This document shows positions 13,601 through 25,072 of a DNA stretch of 64,000 nucleotides, piece after piece. The position numbers and the translations under genes are program-made. The notes under the pieces were generated by a model. That model made no database searches, had not been told where the DNA came from, and saw only the letters and a list, made by a program, of their open reading frames with translations. Positions within the stretch are counted from its first letter, which is position 1, and each line of letters starts with the position of its first letter. The stretch comes from Trichaptum fuscoviolaceum (Eukaryota; Basidiomycota; Agaricomycetes; Hymenochaetales; Trichaptaceae): the NCBI GenBank assembly GCA_910574455.1, contig CAJSYZ010000002.1:2071671-2135670 (forward strand), read 5' to 3'.

Positions 13601-15710
13601 TAAGCATTGGATAGAACCCGAGAGAAGAAAGCTGTGGGACTGGTTCATTTCGCGCCTTCCTGTGATATATGCCCAAGTCAAGCCTGATACAGTTACGTTC
13701 TGGGAAGGTCTTATCCTTGTAAGAAGCTTTTTCGTCCTAGTAAGGTTCGTTGCCTAACAAAGGAACACAGGATCAGCTCATAAACTGGGATCCTAAACGC
13801 AATAAGCCTCTCATAGAGTGGCTGTTGTCCTTGCCTTTGGAATTCCACAGTGATTCGGCTTTCGCAAGTAAGGCTATGTTCCTAGTATCTGCAGTATGAT
13901 TACTGACTCGTCTCAGTGAGCAAAACATTGGGCGCCTTTTCTTGTCTGGTGGTTGCAATGGGTGTACGATTCGCTGCAGCATCGGACCGATACATTGATC
14001 TCTATTTTGATAACGCACACACAAGCTATGCAGAAGTATGCATACATTTGATTGATTGAAAGAATTCTCTTCTCATGGTTATGCAGATACGTGCTTACAT
14101 CGCCTCCACACTCGGCTATCTTATGTCAAGTCAATGGACTGTGCCGTATAGTTCCGTAGGCGCCTTTCTTATAGCGTGTAGAGAAGGCAAGGATCCTATG
14201 AAGATTCGGTTTGTCTCTTTTCGAAGATAGGTCCAAATATCTACTAACAAACTAATCAGGCATCCGCGGCATTTGCGTCGTATCGAAGACTTCAGAGAAA
14301 AACTTCAGGCGTGGAGGCTCGAGAGACTCCCCCCACCAAGGACGAATCAGTCACAGGTGAGTCCTGTAACTGAATAGATGAGCACTATTGAGTTTTGACA
14401 ACTGGAACAGTTTGATAAAGTCAGCTTGACGTGTGAGTGTTCCCGTCAGAGCGATGTATTTGTTTCTAACGTTTTGAGTCAGTGCTTACATGGATCTGGT
14501 CTTCTGGACATGGCGCCCAAGCAACATCTATTTTCCCCTATGTTGTTCCGATTATGTGCGTCCCCGGTATACATACACCTCTCTAGCCATATCCTAACGT
14601 CTCTATAGCCCGGATATTCTGAAGATGACTGATTTGAATGATCATCCGGAGTTGCAGATGTACAGCTCTGCGGCGTTGTATGTCCTATCTGCGGTGACGC
14701 CACCAAACGAATATGTCGAGATAGTGGCAGATAGCTTGATCGCCACGCTCAAAGCATCACAGGTATGAACAGTGACCCGGATCAGATGTATCATTGCAGC
14801 GCTGATAGATCGCTATAGTCGTGGAAGATCAAGCTGAATGGGTTGCCCATCTTGATTGTATTTTTCTATCGGAACCTGATCAGCTTCTCTGAGGCTTGCA
14901 TAGCTCGCCTCATGGACGTTGTGATATTCTGTCTCGGCGATGAGAATGTCGAAGTTCGGGAGACTGCGGCGAAGCTGCTTGCTGGGTTACTGCGCTGCTC
15001 GCAGCGACGCCGAATATTGCCACTACGTGTACGTTCTTTCTTTACTGGCCCCTATTTCACTATAGTCTCCGTGCCGCAGACTTACCTTTTTGCTCACAGA
15101 ACCGTTTCGTCGCCGAGATACGCAGCATCAAGTTGCCGGCACGGCAGTCGCCTGGCTACGCCGACTCCTTGCGAGCGCTGCACTCCGCAATATTGGGGAT
15201 CTGTGCGCTCGTGGAGAGCTTCCCGTACTCCGTGGAGCCATGGATGCCTCCGTTGACCGAAGGTACGATACATTTCGGTCATCAAGTGTGAACGTATGGC
15301 TGAGGCTTGGTTTTGTTTTTACCTTCAGTCCTGGCGCCCCATGCATCTGACCCGCCACCAATTTCAACAACCATTCGTAAGTGCGCGTCTGAATTTAAGA
15401 AGGTCAGTACATCTTCTTTTACGCCACATAGCGCAGATCTTATTCATCTAAATATCTTGTGTTTCGCTTTCAGACACATCAAGTAAGTAGACGGCGGCGT
15501 GTCGCGCTAAGTTCCCATAGCAATTGCCTTGACTCACCACTGCCTTGTTATTCATCACAGGATACATGGCATTCGGACCAGCAACTATTTGATGAAGATC
15601 AATTGCAGGCGCTCTCGAACATGCTCATTGGAACATCATATTGTGCGTGTTTGAACTTGTTGATTGCGGGCGATGTCGGGCTAACGATGCTGTAAACCAT
15701 AGACGCTTAG
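7618..15710 (+). CDS. BLM10: Proteasome activator BLM10/PA200 (paralogue 1, complete)
   Basis: A giant HEAT-repeat protein that caps the 20S proteasome core and promotes ATP-independent degradation. The gene has roughly twenty short introns. Coding blocks can be followed from MDTTDLVPRF to the end without a frameshift. Diagnostic blocks include LDWKPLWRALKKELSPKK, LETFLPLLTKE, GSKALDSLEKF with STESFFHPSN (about 9170-9235), LPLVSEQIW-RGG with CIPGIDL, NAVRAIGQL, ASSVRTTSS with PSDTTLHW, and KRYLHPKMIATLTRGTDPDR. The last exon is only 8 nt (15703-15710): the intron at 15643-15702 splits a Tyr codon, so the spliced end reads Ser-Tyr-Tyr-Ala-stop. That is the HbYX-type tail by which Blm10 docks on the proteasome alpha ring. 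A second, diverged copy begins at 60114. Confidence 0.93.
15643..15710 (+). other. BLM10: Terminal intron and 8-nt exon completing the HbYX tail of BLM10
   Basis: Donor GTGCGT at 15643 and acceptor TAG at 15700-15702 flank a 60-nt intron. Before it the frame reads Ser-Tyr plus a single T; after it AC GCT TAG completes Tyr-Ala-stop. Retaining the intron would instead continue in frame as Cys-Ala-Cys and about 15 more residues to a stop at 15695, losing the docking motif. Confidence 0.85.
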
Positions 15711-17217
15711 AATGGAGATCTTAGCTATTCTTATATCTTCAAACAGAGGTTATTCACAAACGGATATAGAGTATACATTTGTTAAATATTAGTGTCGATT
15801 TCCGATATCCGATGACTCCGTAAGAAGCTGTACATTGTCATTGAGCCATCAGAAGTTGTTCATGAAGGAGGTAATGGTCAACGAGCTATGCATTGGCAAC
15901 TGATGGGATCGACATATATCCCATTCAGATGGCACAGGTTCACTCCGTTATCGGCGCTATTGTTCTTCGATCGCGGACACGCAAATGTTCACCAGCCCAA
16001 TTGCGCAGGCTCCTGCGTCTTCCAGATCACAAGAACGGTGTAAACGCAACGTAATATTGCTTGTACATGAATGTGCGAACACCACCAGGCAGTCTATTAG
16101 GGCCCATCGTGCATGGAGAAGGCAGACATGAGGCGCATAGGGGCACCTTCTGCGGCCATGAGACAGATTAAAACGTCTTCGACAATTTTGCATAGATCTT
16201 CCATAGAATGTTTTGGAATGGATAAGATTTTTTTTGATGAGGAAGAGTCCCCTGTAGTTGGCTTCTGCTGTTCGCCAGCCAATTGCACACCCAGCATCGA
16301 TTGCGAACAGGAATTCTTTCCGGGCGCAGGTAGAGCCCTCGGAGTATGACGCGGAAGCAAATACAAAGGAAGGCAGTGTAATCGGGGTTAGGAAAAGGTA
16401 TTAGACTTCTAGACCAAGTGTAACCGTGGGAACGCATGCTCTAATAGGGGAGCTTTGTGTGCTATAACGTAAATTATCTGCCTCGTTCACCGTTCATCAG
16501 GAAAAGGCCGCGCGCGCTGGGCTGAGCTCGCCTCCCTCTCTCCCTCATCCCCTCCATTCATCGTCCACAGCGTCGAGTGAGCTCAACATCGATAACGAGT
16601 GCGTGTTGTTGGTGCGGCAGGAAGAAGGATCGATCTACATAGGCCTATCGGTTGCGCGGTGCAGGCCGAGGTTATTGACAGGAAATTGGGAAATCGCCGC
16701 CGCGCGAAGGGCACGTTGCCATCAAAACCTTCCAACTTCAAGTCTTCACCGCCCCTCCTGCTCTTGCCTCTCTCTCTTCCTCTCTTACCCAGTGGCATGA
16801 TCCTATATCTCTTTTGACTTCAACTGGCCCTTTCCTTATATTATTCGTTCTCGACGCGTCCTGGCAATCCTGACGCTCGATTCCTCACGGATAAACTCCA
16901 GTTGCAAGCAACTTAACGCATTTGTATCACTCCTCTCCCAGTTTCAGTTCTTGGTACGCATTCGCCAGAACCTTTTTATTCTCATAAACTTACAACGACT
17001 TCTGTGCAGCAAAGTCTCACGCATTTACCATCCTTCGCATCCGGCTCTTCGAAATTATTCTTGTTTTAAGCAAGCACTTGATTTATCCGAACTCGCACAT
17101 TTCGTCCTACTCCTCCACTCAAGAGACTTAATTCTTATTGCTTTGGTGCGTCTCAATGAAATAGTCGACGTGCACGCGTGGGCACTTGCTCACTTTTTCT
17201 CAGTTTGTATTCCTTTC
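15711..17217. other. Intergenic region and long leader of the CCCH gene
   Basis: No convincing gene. Minus-strand open frames at 15957-16437 lack family motifs and overlap in competing frames. From about 16500 the plus strand becomes pyrimidine-rich with short upstream ATG frames (16599, 16951). This fits a long 5' leader and promoter for the CCCH zinc-finger gene starting at 17218. Confidence 0.4.
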
Positions 17218-20200
17218 ATGACATCATCCTCTGCGATGACAAGCTACTTCCCGCCACCGCCTGACCATTTATCATCTGTTTCGATACATCAGACAAAGAC
17301 GTACGACTGGAGTGAGTCTCGTGAGCTAAGGGAAGGCAGCGAGGTGCGTACACTCAGCCCATTTCATGGAAGCGTGTTCGCTTAACGATCATATGCGTGT
17401 TTGTCATCTTCCTTAGTCCCAAGATCGTACACCACCAAAGGACAACTCGACGACCCCACCTGGTAGAATCTCTGTAGGTGGGATGCAGAAGATGCCTTTC
17501 TCCCCCTCGCCGCTCGTTATGCCCAACCAGAACAATGTTGAAGCCATAAAGTCCAATCCCAAATCTGCTGCTCCTCTGGAACCTTACGTTCGTGATGGCT
17601 TGACTGACGATACACTCACAAACATCTCTCGGCGTGTTGTCAATCGTTGGAGCTTCAACGGTTCTGAGAAGCTTTTGGATCCCAAGGCGAACTGGAATTT
17701 GGTGGAAGAAATTGGAAAGCTAAAAATAGCTGGCTCTGACGATGGGTTGGATGGATCTTCTACTCCGCCAAAGAATATCGTTCGTGAAGTCGTTCATGTT
17801 CAAGACACAAGTCCTCTAGAGACATCGTCTTCCGAGGCATCCCTGGGTTCATCTTCCCCTCAAAATGTCGATGGTCTCAATCCTTCTTCTCACTCTCGGG
17901 GCTCTTCTACGGATACCATGAATTCTGAGAGCTCTGCTCGAAGTCAGATGCTGAACCCCTTAAAGACTTCGCAGTACAGCGCTGACTTGACAAAAGACAG
18001 ACCTAGGTCTTTCAGTGGGGCTATCTCTGACGCCGAGTTGCGGCGTCTGCAAAATATCACTACACCATCACAGCTTCCAGAGTCATTCCAAGACAGAGGT
18101 GCTTCGCCCCTCACTCGAGATGCTAATGGCGCAGAAAGCAAGACGTTATCTTCGACACCGAATGGTGAGAACCTTGCCGGACAGTCGCAGCCCATGTTCC
18201 CATCTCTCCTTGGCCACCCGAACGGCCATCAACCTGTTTGTTTCCTGTAACTTCGTATCTCACTAGTCGCTAATTCCTGTTCTTCATAGATGAATGGCCT
18301 CTCTGCTCAAGGCTTTTCACAAGGCTTCGTAGGTCGAGGTGACGAACTGCAAGTTGACCATTCCATTCAACCCCGTCAGTTCGTAGGTGGCGCACACGTC
18401 CCCGGTGTACCTTTCAACCAAGCTCAAGCGCATGCTAACGGAATGATGCGCTCTATGCCACCTGACGCCATGAATTTCCGTCAACCGGTTCGGGGGATGA
18501 ACATGTTCCAATCACCTATGCAGCATCCCGCACAAGTGCCTCAGACGCTATTGCCCAGTCCGACAAATTTTGCATACTCAAATTTACCGAATAACCATGG
18601 GCACCCTAACCACTTATCGCTGGGCAGCTCACAGCAGTTGTATGACATGATGATCCCACCAGTAGACCCAGCTGTCAGCAGAGCTCAACAGACCTTCCGG
18701 GGAGGGCACCAGCATTCTGCCTCTGATCCAGCGAGTCTGCGGGATGCGGCACAGATGCTTCTCAATGCAGGTTATACTGGGATGCAGCAATTCCAGCCGA
18801 ATCCAGGGATGAATCCCGCGATGTATCCTCCTATGCCTATCGCTTCGCCGCCTGTATACGCCAACCAGTTCTTCCCCGGCGCCTCTCCGCAACCGCAAGG
18901 AATGTATAGCCAGGAGATGATGCCTGGTGTGGGTAGGGCCATGCCACAGTATGGAGCGAACGGTAACCCTACAACACCTACGGCAAACCAGACGTCGTTC
19001 AACTCGACACCTAGCCCACAGAACTCCACTGGACCGAGTGCCAACAATAGGAAACTCGGCTTATACAAGACCGAACTCTGCCGTAGCTGGGAAGAAAAGG
19101 GAACCTGCAGGTATGGACCAAAATGCCAGTTCGCTCACGGCGAAGATGAAATCAAGAAAGTTGCGAGGCATCCGAAGGTACGTACTCCGCGTTTGTTGGT
19201 TTGTAAGTCGTCATATTTACGTTAATCCACTCCAGTACAAGACAGAAATTTGCAGGGTAAGTTACTCGTTTTAACTTCCGTATCTACAAACCTTTTTTTG
19301 ATGACACGATTCGCAGACGTTCTGGGTTTCAGGCTCTTGCCCTTATGGGAAGCGCTGCTGCTTCATCCATACGGAGCTTCCAGCTAACGGCCAGCCTCCA
19401 GCTGCGCAAGCGAACTCCGATGGGACGAATAATACCCCGCCTGCTGTGGATGGCAGAGCACGCTCCATGAGCACGAACAGTGACCCGAATGACTCGCAAC
19501 AGTCTCTTCTTGCACGCATTACGGCAAAACGTACTTCTAAGGACGATCCAAGCGGTTCGAATGCAGTGACACCTACTGCGACGTCTGTCATGGAGAACGG
19601 CAACTTCCAGTACGGACAGAAGCCTCCCACCGGGGCTTTGAGGGTCGATACGACGGTCGCGGGTGATGCTGTCACTGCTGCCAAGCAGAACAAATCTGCG
19701 TACCCATCGTTTGCCAACAGCGCTCCTCAAGCTCTTTCTCCTGGACCAGTCACTGCGGGCCCCGAGTTCGTCAGCAGGGCCTTTGGATCAAGGGGTGTTG
19801 GAGTTGATCTTAACCAGGTATGCTTTCGTTTTTCCTATTGCATTTGCTTTCGTTTGCTAATATATCCATTAGCGTATGAGCAACGTTGCGAATCAGAATT
19901 CTAATCCCCGCCATTCGTATACTGGTTCCGATGCGAGCCTGAACTTCGGACAGCAGAATCGCAATGTTTCCGGAGGTTCGTCACCCTTCGGCATGCTTCA
20001 GTCGCAAGTCGAAAGCCCCGGTTCCTCGGGCACACCTGGTGGCCATGCACATGGACACGGCCACTCGCGCTCCGGGAGTGCGAGCAATTGGGGAAGCTTT
20101 GGCCAGGCAGGTCACCTAGCTGGCGCATACGTGCACACGCCATCCCCAGCAAACGAAATGGGAGGCGTCTCATCTCCCTGGGGAAACCAAGACCCCAGTC

Positions 20201-20238
20201 ATGGTTCGACGAGGCTGAACGACAGGACATGGTCCTGA
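17218..20238 (+). CDS. Tandem CCCH zinc-finger mRNA-binding protein (TTP/Zfs1/Cth family)
   Basis: Proteins of this family bind AU-rich elements in mRNA 3' UTRs and promote decay. Six exons (17218-17343, 17417-18235, 18290-19177, 19236-19256, 19317-19817, 19873-20238) give 906 residues. Two C-x8-C-x5-C-x3-H fingers sit mid-protein, each led by YKTEL or YKTEI, with exactly 18 residues between the last His of finger 1 and the first Cys of finger 2. These are the canonical TTP spacings. A 21-nt exon (19236-19256) encodes only YKTEICR, the lead-in and first Cys of finger 2. The rest is low-complexity, rich in Ser, Pro, Asn, Gln, Met and Gly, as expected for deadenylase-recruiting disordered arms. 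The protein is longer than yeast Cth1/Cth2. Start choice: the first ATG of the frame that joins exon 2; Met 7 is an alternative. Confidence 0.92.
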
Positions 20239-22289
20239 ATGACATCCAATGAATGATATGTTCGTCATGACAAGACTGCTCAAGATCCAGCAGTCTGCGA
20301 TTCAACGAACGTAACGACAAACTAAATGAAGCCTCACGGACAACTTTGATATTGACTTATCGATACAGTATCTGTTTTCATACCTTTTTTCATCACGTCT
20401 TTACAACTATTTTCATGTTTTCCTTATGATTTCCTTATCCACCGATAAACGCACCCCACAACAGGTGATGTGCGGTTATTGGGTGATTTCTTTCTCATCT
20501 TCTTTCTCGACATTGCCGCCCACACTCAAAACGCCCCTGTCGACCGTTGTCCTTGCTAATCAACTGCCGTCTCGTTCGTGTAACGGCAGATACTTTCTTC
20601 GCCGTAATACACACTATTCCTGAATTATTTCTCGGATGGTCCTCACGCATTGTTCTCCGAAGTCGCATTGCATTTCTATCGTCGTCAATCATTACTCCTT
20701 ATATGTTTAAAGTAACTCTGAAATCTGTTCTTATCGTTTTGTGTGTGATATAAAATACCGTTTCAATGATTCTTTCTGATATCCCTTGCGAAGCATAACC
20801 TCGTGTAAGCAATCAAGAAGACAATGCTACGACGTCAAAGAATGTGTCTTCCCTGTGAACACAGTGGCAGTTTGTATACAAACCTCCAAATCTGAAGTTG
20901 AATGACAGGATTCGGCATCTTCTCAGACATCCAGGTTATGTACCAGTAATTCAAATAATATGCCTCAATGTAAGGACCTCGAACGCGCCAGTACGTGACC
21001 ACACGGCTCGAACAAACATGAGGACGAGAAGATGAGTATAGATCCTTCTTCCTGTGACACAGAGGCACGGTTATGCCGGACATGCTGCCCCGGGCGGAGT
21101 AATACGTGCAGGGCAGTCAAGAATGTCGGTGAGCAGACTGAATACAAGGCAGCATCTCGTGGCCCAGTCTCACGCACAGGACAGGAGCATTCTCCTGCTC
21201 GTGCTTCGACGCAGTCAGTCCGAGCCGGCGCATCAGGTTGAACTCTGTCGCCGCGAGAGTTTGTTTGCCCATTGGCAGTAAGACGAGGGAGATCGGAAGG
21301 CCGTAAGACGATAAAGCCAGGGAATGACGTCCAGAGTCCAATCATACCGATCATCGCGGAGCATTCGCTGCATGGCTTGGATATGGAAGAGCTATCCCTT
21401 GTACGCAGTCTCGCTCTGTGCGCTACGCGACACCGGATCTTGTCGAGAAGTCTGTCTTGAACGAGATGTTAACGAGGATAAGCTGCGAGCATGAAGACTA
21501 GGTTTGATGGCTCGTGCACTTTCGTTGTTGTCCACGTTTGCCGCAAAGTTTATCGGATTCTGAAGTGTACGTATAGTACCAGCCATCGAGTCGGACTGGA
21601 TGGCCATCACAAACATTCATGAGTGAGGTCCCGCTCGAGCCTGCTGCCGTAGAGTGAGCTAATAAGGCTTGCTGTTCCACTTGTGAGCTGATCTCCTATC
21701 AGCGTGATTTCCGCCGTGTCAACCGTAGGTTCGGAGATTTCAAGTCTGAAGTCCTTTATGAGCAACTATAGTTTTCGGGTGGCAGGAAGACCATAACACC
21801 GGCCATAGGATAAGGGCGTTGTCGTAAATGATACTCACAGTTCTGTAAGGGCCGAAAGGAGGTCCTTGCTCGCCCCGAATGTCAGCCTGTACAAAGTACA
21901 TGCTGAACAGAAAGTAAAAAGATTTTCGAGTCCCTTTGCAGACTTGGAGGCTCTGCCAGTGATACCATTATTCCCTAACTTGGATATGACTAAGCAACGT
22001 CATCGACAAGAGCAGACTTCATGTCCTCGTTCATCCCCTCCGAGTCAACACTCACGACCTCAGCGATTAAAACCGTTACGACGGCTTGCTAGACGACTTA
22101 CTCTATACTTTCTCGAAGTCTTGTATATCTTCAAGAAGTTGTTTCTACTCAAATTGTATACCTCAACGTGTCGCGTGCGCACGGACACAGAATTCGTAGT
22201 TGTCTTATCTGCCGCACTGGGCAACATAATTTGTTCTTATCTCGTTCTTTGGCTTCCCCTGAACCCTCAGCAGCACTTTACTCTGAAAA
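20239..22289. other. Two-kilobase stretch without a supported gene
   Basis: The first few hundred bases are T-rich and probably the 3' UTR of the CCCH gene. On the minus strand, frames between 20835 and 21680 include a hydrophobic stretch with GLPISLVLLPMGK, but neighbouring segments are in conflicting frames and I could not splice them into one protein. They may be a decayed gene. The last 300 bases are the choline kinase promoter. Confidence 0.4.
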
Positions 22290-24067
22290 ATGAACATGAC
22301 ACTCCCAACTGTTGGTCCTGAATTGACCTCATCACCCTCACCGATGTTGACGCCCGCTTCTGGAAGTTCCACCGGCAGCTTCACCACAGTGCCTCTGAAA
22401 CGAGGTTCAACTGCCTCTTCTTTGACTTCGACATCAACAAGGACTAACTCATTAGAGTCTGCATCAAGGACGCCCATGGTTGCCTCCAGAACGTCATCGT
22501 CAACGTCTATACCGTTTGCAGATGGCGAGGTGGATCCGGTGATGGAGGAGGGATTGTGTCACGCGAGCAAACGATTGCAAGCCAAGTAAGTCACTTCCTT
22601 CTATTATACGGATGTCCCAAACGCAAATCCTCCATCGACAGACGGACGGAACGCAAAAGTCATGCCTATTTAAGCCTTACATGTTTGCTGACATTCTTAC
22701 CAATTTATGTACATTTTGTATTTATAAATCTTACAGACGATACAAATCACCGACATTTGCGAAAGATTTACTTGATATCATCTTAGCCATGCGCTTGCCG
22801 ACTTGGTCTGCAACCTCAGCATCTCTGAAGCCAGAACAACTTAGGGTCTCTAAAGTTGCCGGTTCTCTCACAAATGCAGTATTCTTCGTTTCGTACCCGA
22901 GTATTCCTTCACTCAAGACCCTTCTCCTACGAATTTACGGACCTTCTTCGTCAAACCTTATCTCGCGTCCCCGAGAGCTGCATACTCTGCACGTTCTTTC
23001 TTCACGTTATGGTATTGGCCCCCGAGTTTATGGGACGTTTGAGAATGGGCGGGTAGAGGAGTATTTTGATTCACTTGCGCTCACGGCTGCGCAACTGCGG
23101 GATCCTACCATCAGCTCATGGATCGGCGCCCGTATGTCGGAATTACACTGCGTCGACATCGAAACGGTCGAAAATACAACACCGGACACACGAGGTGAAA
23201 ACGTGGGTTGGGAGATTGCAGCCCGGAAAAACTTCAGAGAATGGTCACAGTCCGCTCGCGACGTACTTCATCTCCCGTCCGTCAACGCCGATTACAAGTC
23301 GGCGCTCGATTTCGAGCGATTTATCGAAGAATGGGAACGTTACATGGTCTGGCTGAAGGAATGGGAGATGGCTCATGGTGCTAGCAAACGCGTGTTCGCA
23401 CATAACGATACACAATATGGGAATCTGCTGAGACTGAAAGGCGTCAAGAAAGGCACACCAGATCATCGGCAGGTGAGATCAGTAATTTCTTTCCCCACAC
23501 CATTTCAATCTACCTCAATCTTGACAAGATCTTCTCCAAGCTGACCTTATCTTTACGCATATTTGACAGATTATTGTCGTGGATTTTGAATATGCATCTC
23601 CCAACTCGGCTGCTTTCGATATCGCAAACCACTTCCACGAGTGGACGGCGGATTATCACAGCCAGACACCACATATCCTCGATCCTTCTCGGTATCCGAC
23701 CGAGGAAGAGCGCAATAATTTCTACCGAGCGTATCTCGCGCACGCTAGCGAGCCCTTCGTTACAGGCGCATCCGCTATGGCGACCACCGAAGACCGCAGC
23801 GTTTCCGCCGGTCTTTCGGATTTCGAGAAGCAGGACGAATCGGACCAGGAGGCGGATTGCAGGCGTCTTGAAGCGCAGGTCCGGGCATGGAGCCCCGCGT
23901 CACATGCGATGTGGGCCGTTTGGGGGATCGTTCAGGCCAGAGAGGATTTGGAGTCCGCTGCGCAAGACGAGGGTGGGGCTCCCGACGAACCTGAATTCAA
24001 TTACCTGGGATATGCGAAATGTCGAGTGGAAGGTTTCAGAAGAGAGATCGCGGCGCTAAGGTTGTGA
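22290..24067 (+). CDS. CKI1: Choline/ethanolamine kinase
   Basis: Phosphorylates choline (or ethanolamine) with ATP, the first step of the CDP-choline (Kennedy) route to phosphatidylcholine. Three exons (22290-22585, 22737-23472, 23570-24067) keep phase and give 509 residues. The N-terminal 98 residues are Ser/Thr-rich and probably disordered. The kinase part shows KVAGSLTNAVFFV (nucleotide-binding loop), LLLRIYGPSS, the Brenner-type catalytic motif VFAHNDTQYGNLL with its Asp, and the metal-binding VVDFEYASPN, with the last intron just before it. The C-terminal helix block around MWAVWGIVQA is also typical. Whether choline or ethanolamine is preferred cannot be decided from sequence; the CKI1 label means the family, not proven specificity. 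Confidence 0.92.
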
Positions 24068-25072
24068 CACTTTTTTCGCCACTAATTTATCGACATCGGG
24101 TCTCTTGGGTTTGCATGATTGTGCGATTTGTGAACAAAACTGGATAAAGCGGATCTAATATACAAACATATATGTGTAATCAGAACATTTTGATTAGTAT
24201 ATATATTCTTCTCCCGCCGGGACGATTGTACCTTTTCTTTTTTCGAGGCACCATTAAATTTGGCTTGTAACTTGCCGATTACCCGCTCTACCGTGTGCTG
24301 TTAACATTTGGGATGCGTCTTCGTGACATCGATCAATTGCGAGATGCTGTAAGGAAGCATAAGGAGCTTTAGAAGCCGGAACACGACAAGTGGCCTCCTG
24401 AATCTTATTTTTCTCGACCATCGCTTACCTGTTCCTACAGATGCAGCCTGTCTTCATTCCAATTTTTTCTCTTCAGTCCTCATGGCGATCGATAGACATA
24501 TCATCTCAGTTTAGCGCAAGGGCCATGTCGATGGTGAAACACTTGTAAGTTGCAAGGCTCACGCTCGCTACGCTTGACCTCAAAATCATCCAGTCATCGG
24601 ACTCCTTCACTTCATTGGAATTGGGCTAAGCCCGAAAAGCACAGGTAACATAATCGTCTAGGCCTTGACGTTATGCAATATATTTCGTTGGATGTCTTCT
24701 GTCATCTTTTGTAATGATGGAGAGCCTAACTGCCGATTTCGATGGGATGCCCTGTCCATACATTTGCATCCGTTTTCAAAACGCACGCATGATCAACTTG
24801 AAGCCCTGTCAGACACGATCTCGGCAGGCGCTACAATCTCGATCGTACACAGAACCTCTCTTAGGCTATTTCCCCATAGGGATTACGAAAATATATCTTC
24901 TTCTCGTACACATACTACACAACGCGATGACTGGAAACTGGCCCCGCAAATTTAGACGTAAGTACATATTTGCAATTAGCGAAGTATAATTATAGATGAT
25001 GTGCTGCTTCTCGTGAACTGGCTTTAGTATTATTACTACTCTAGTCCGTGTGTGTGAGCAAGTAAAGAGATG
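24068..25072. other. Convergent intergenic region choline kinase / MFS
   Basis: One kilobase between two gene ends. AT-rich with TA runs near 24190-24205; no supported gene. Confidence 0.45.

Noticed and set aside
16097..16437. Minus-strand frames that might form a small gene
   Set aside because: Two overlapping frames compete, no splice model links them and no motif is seen.
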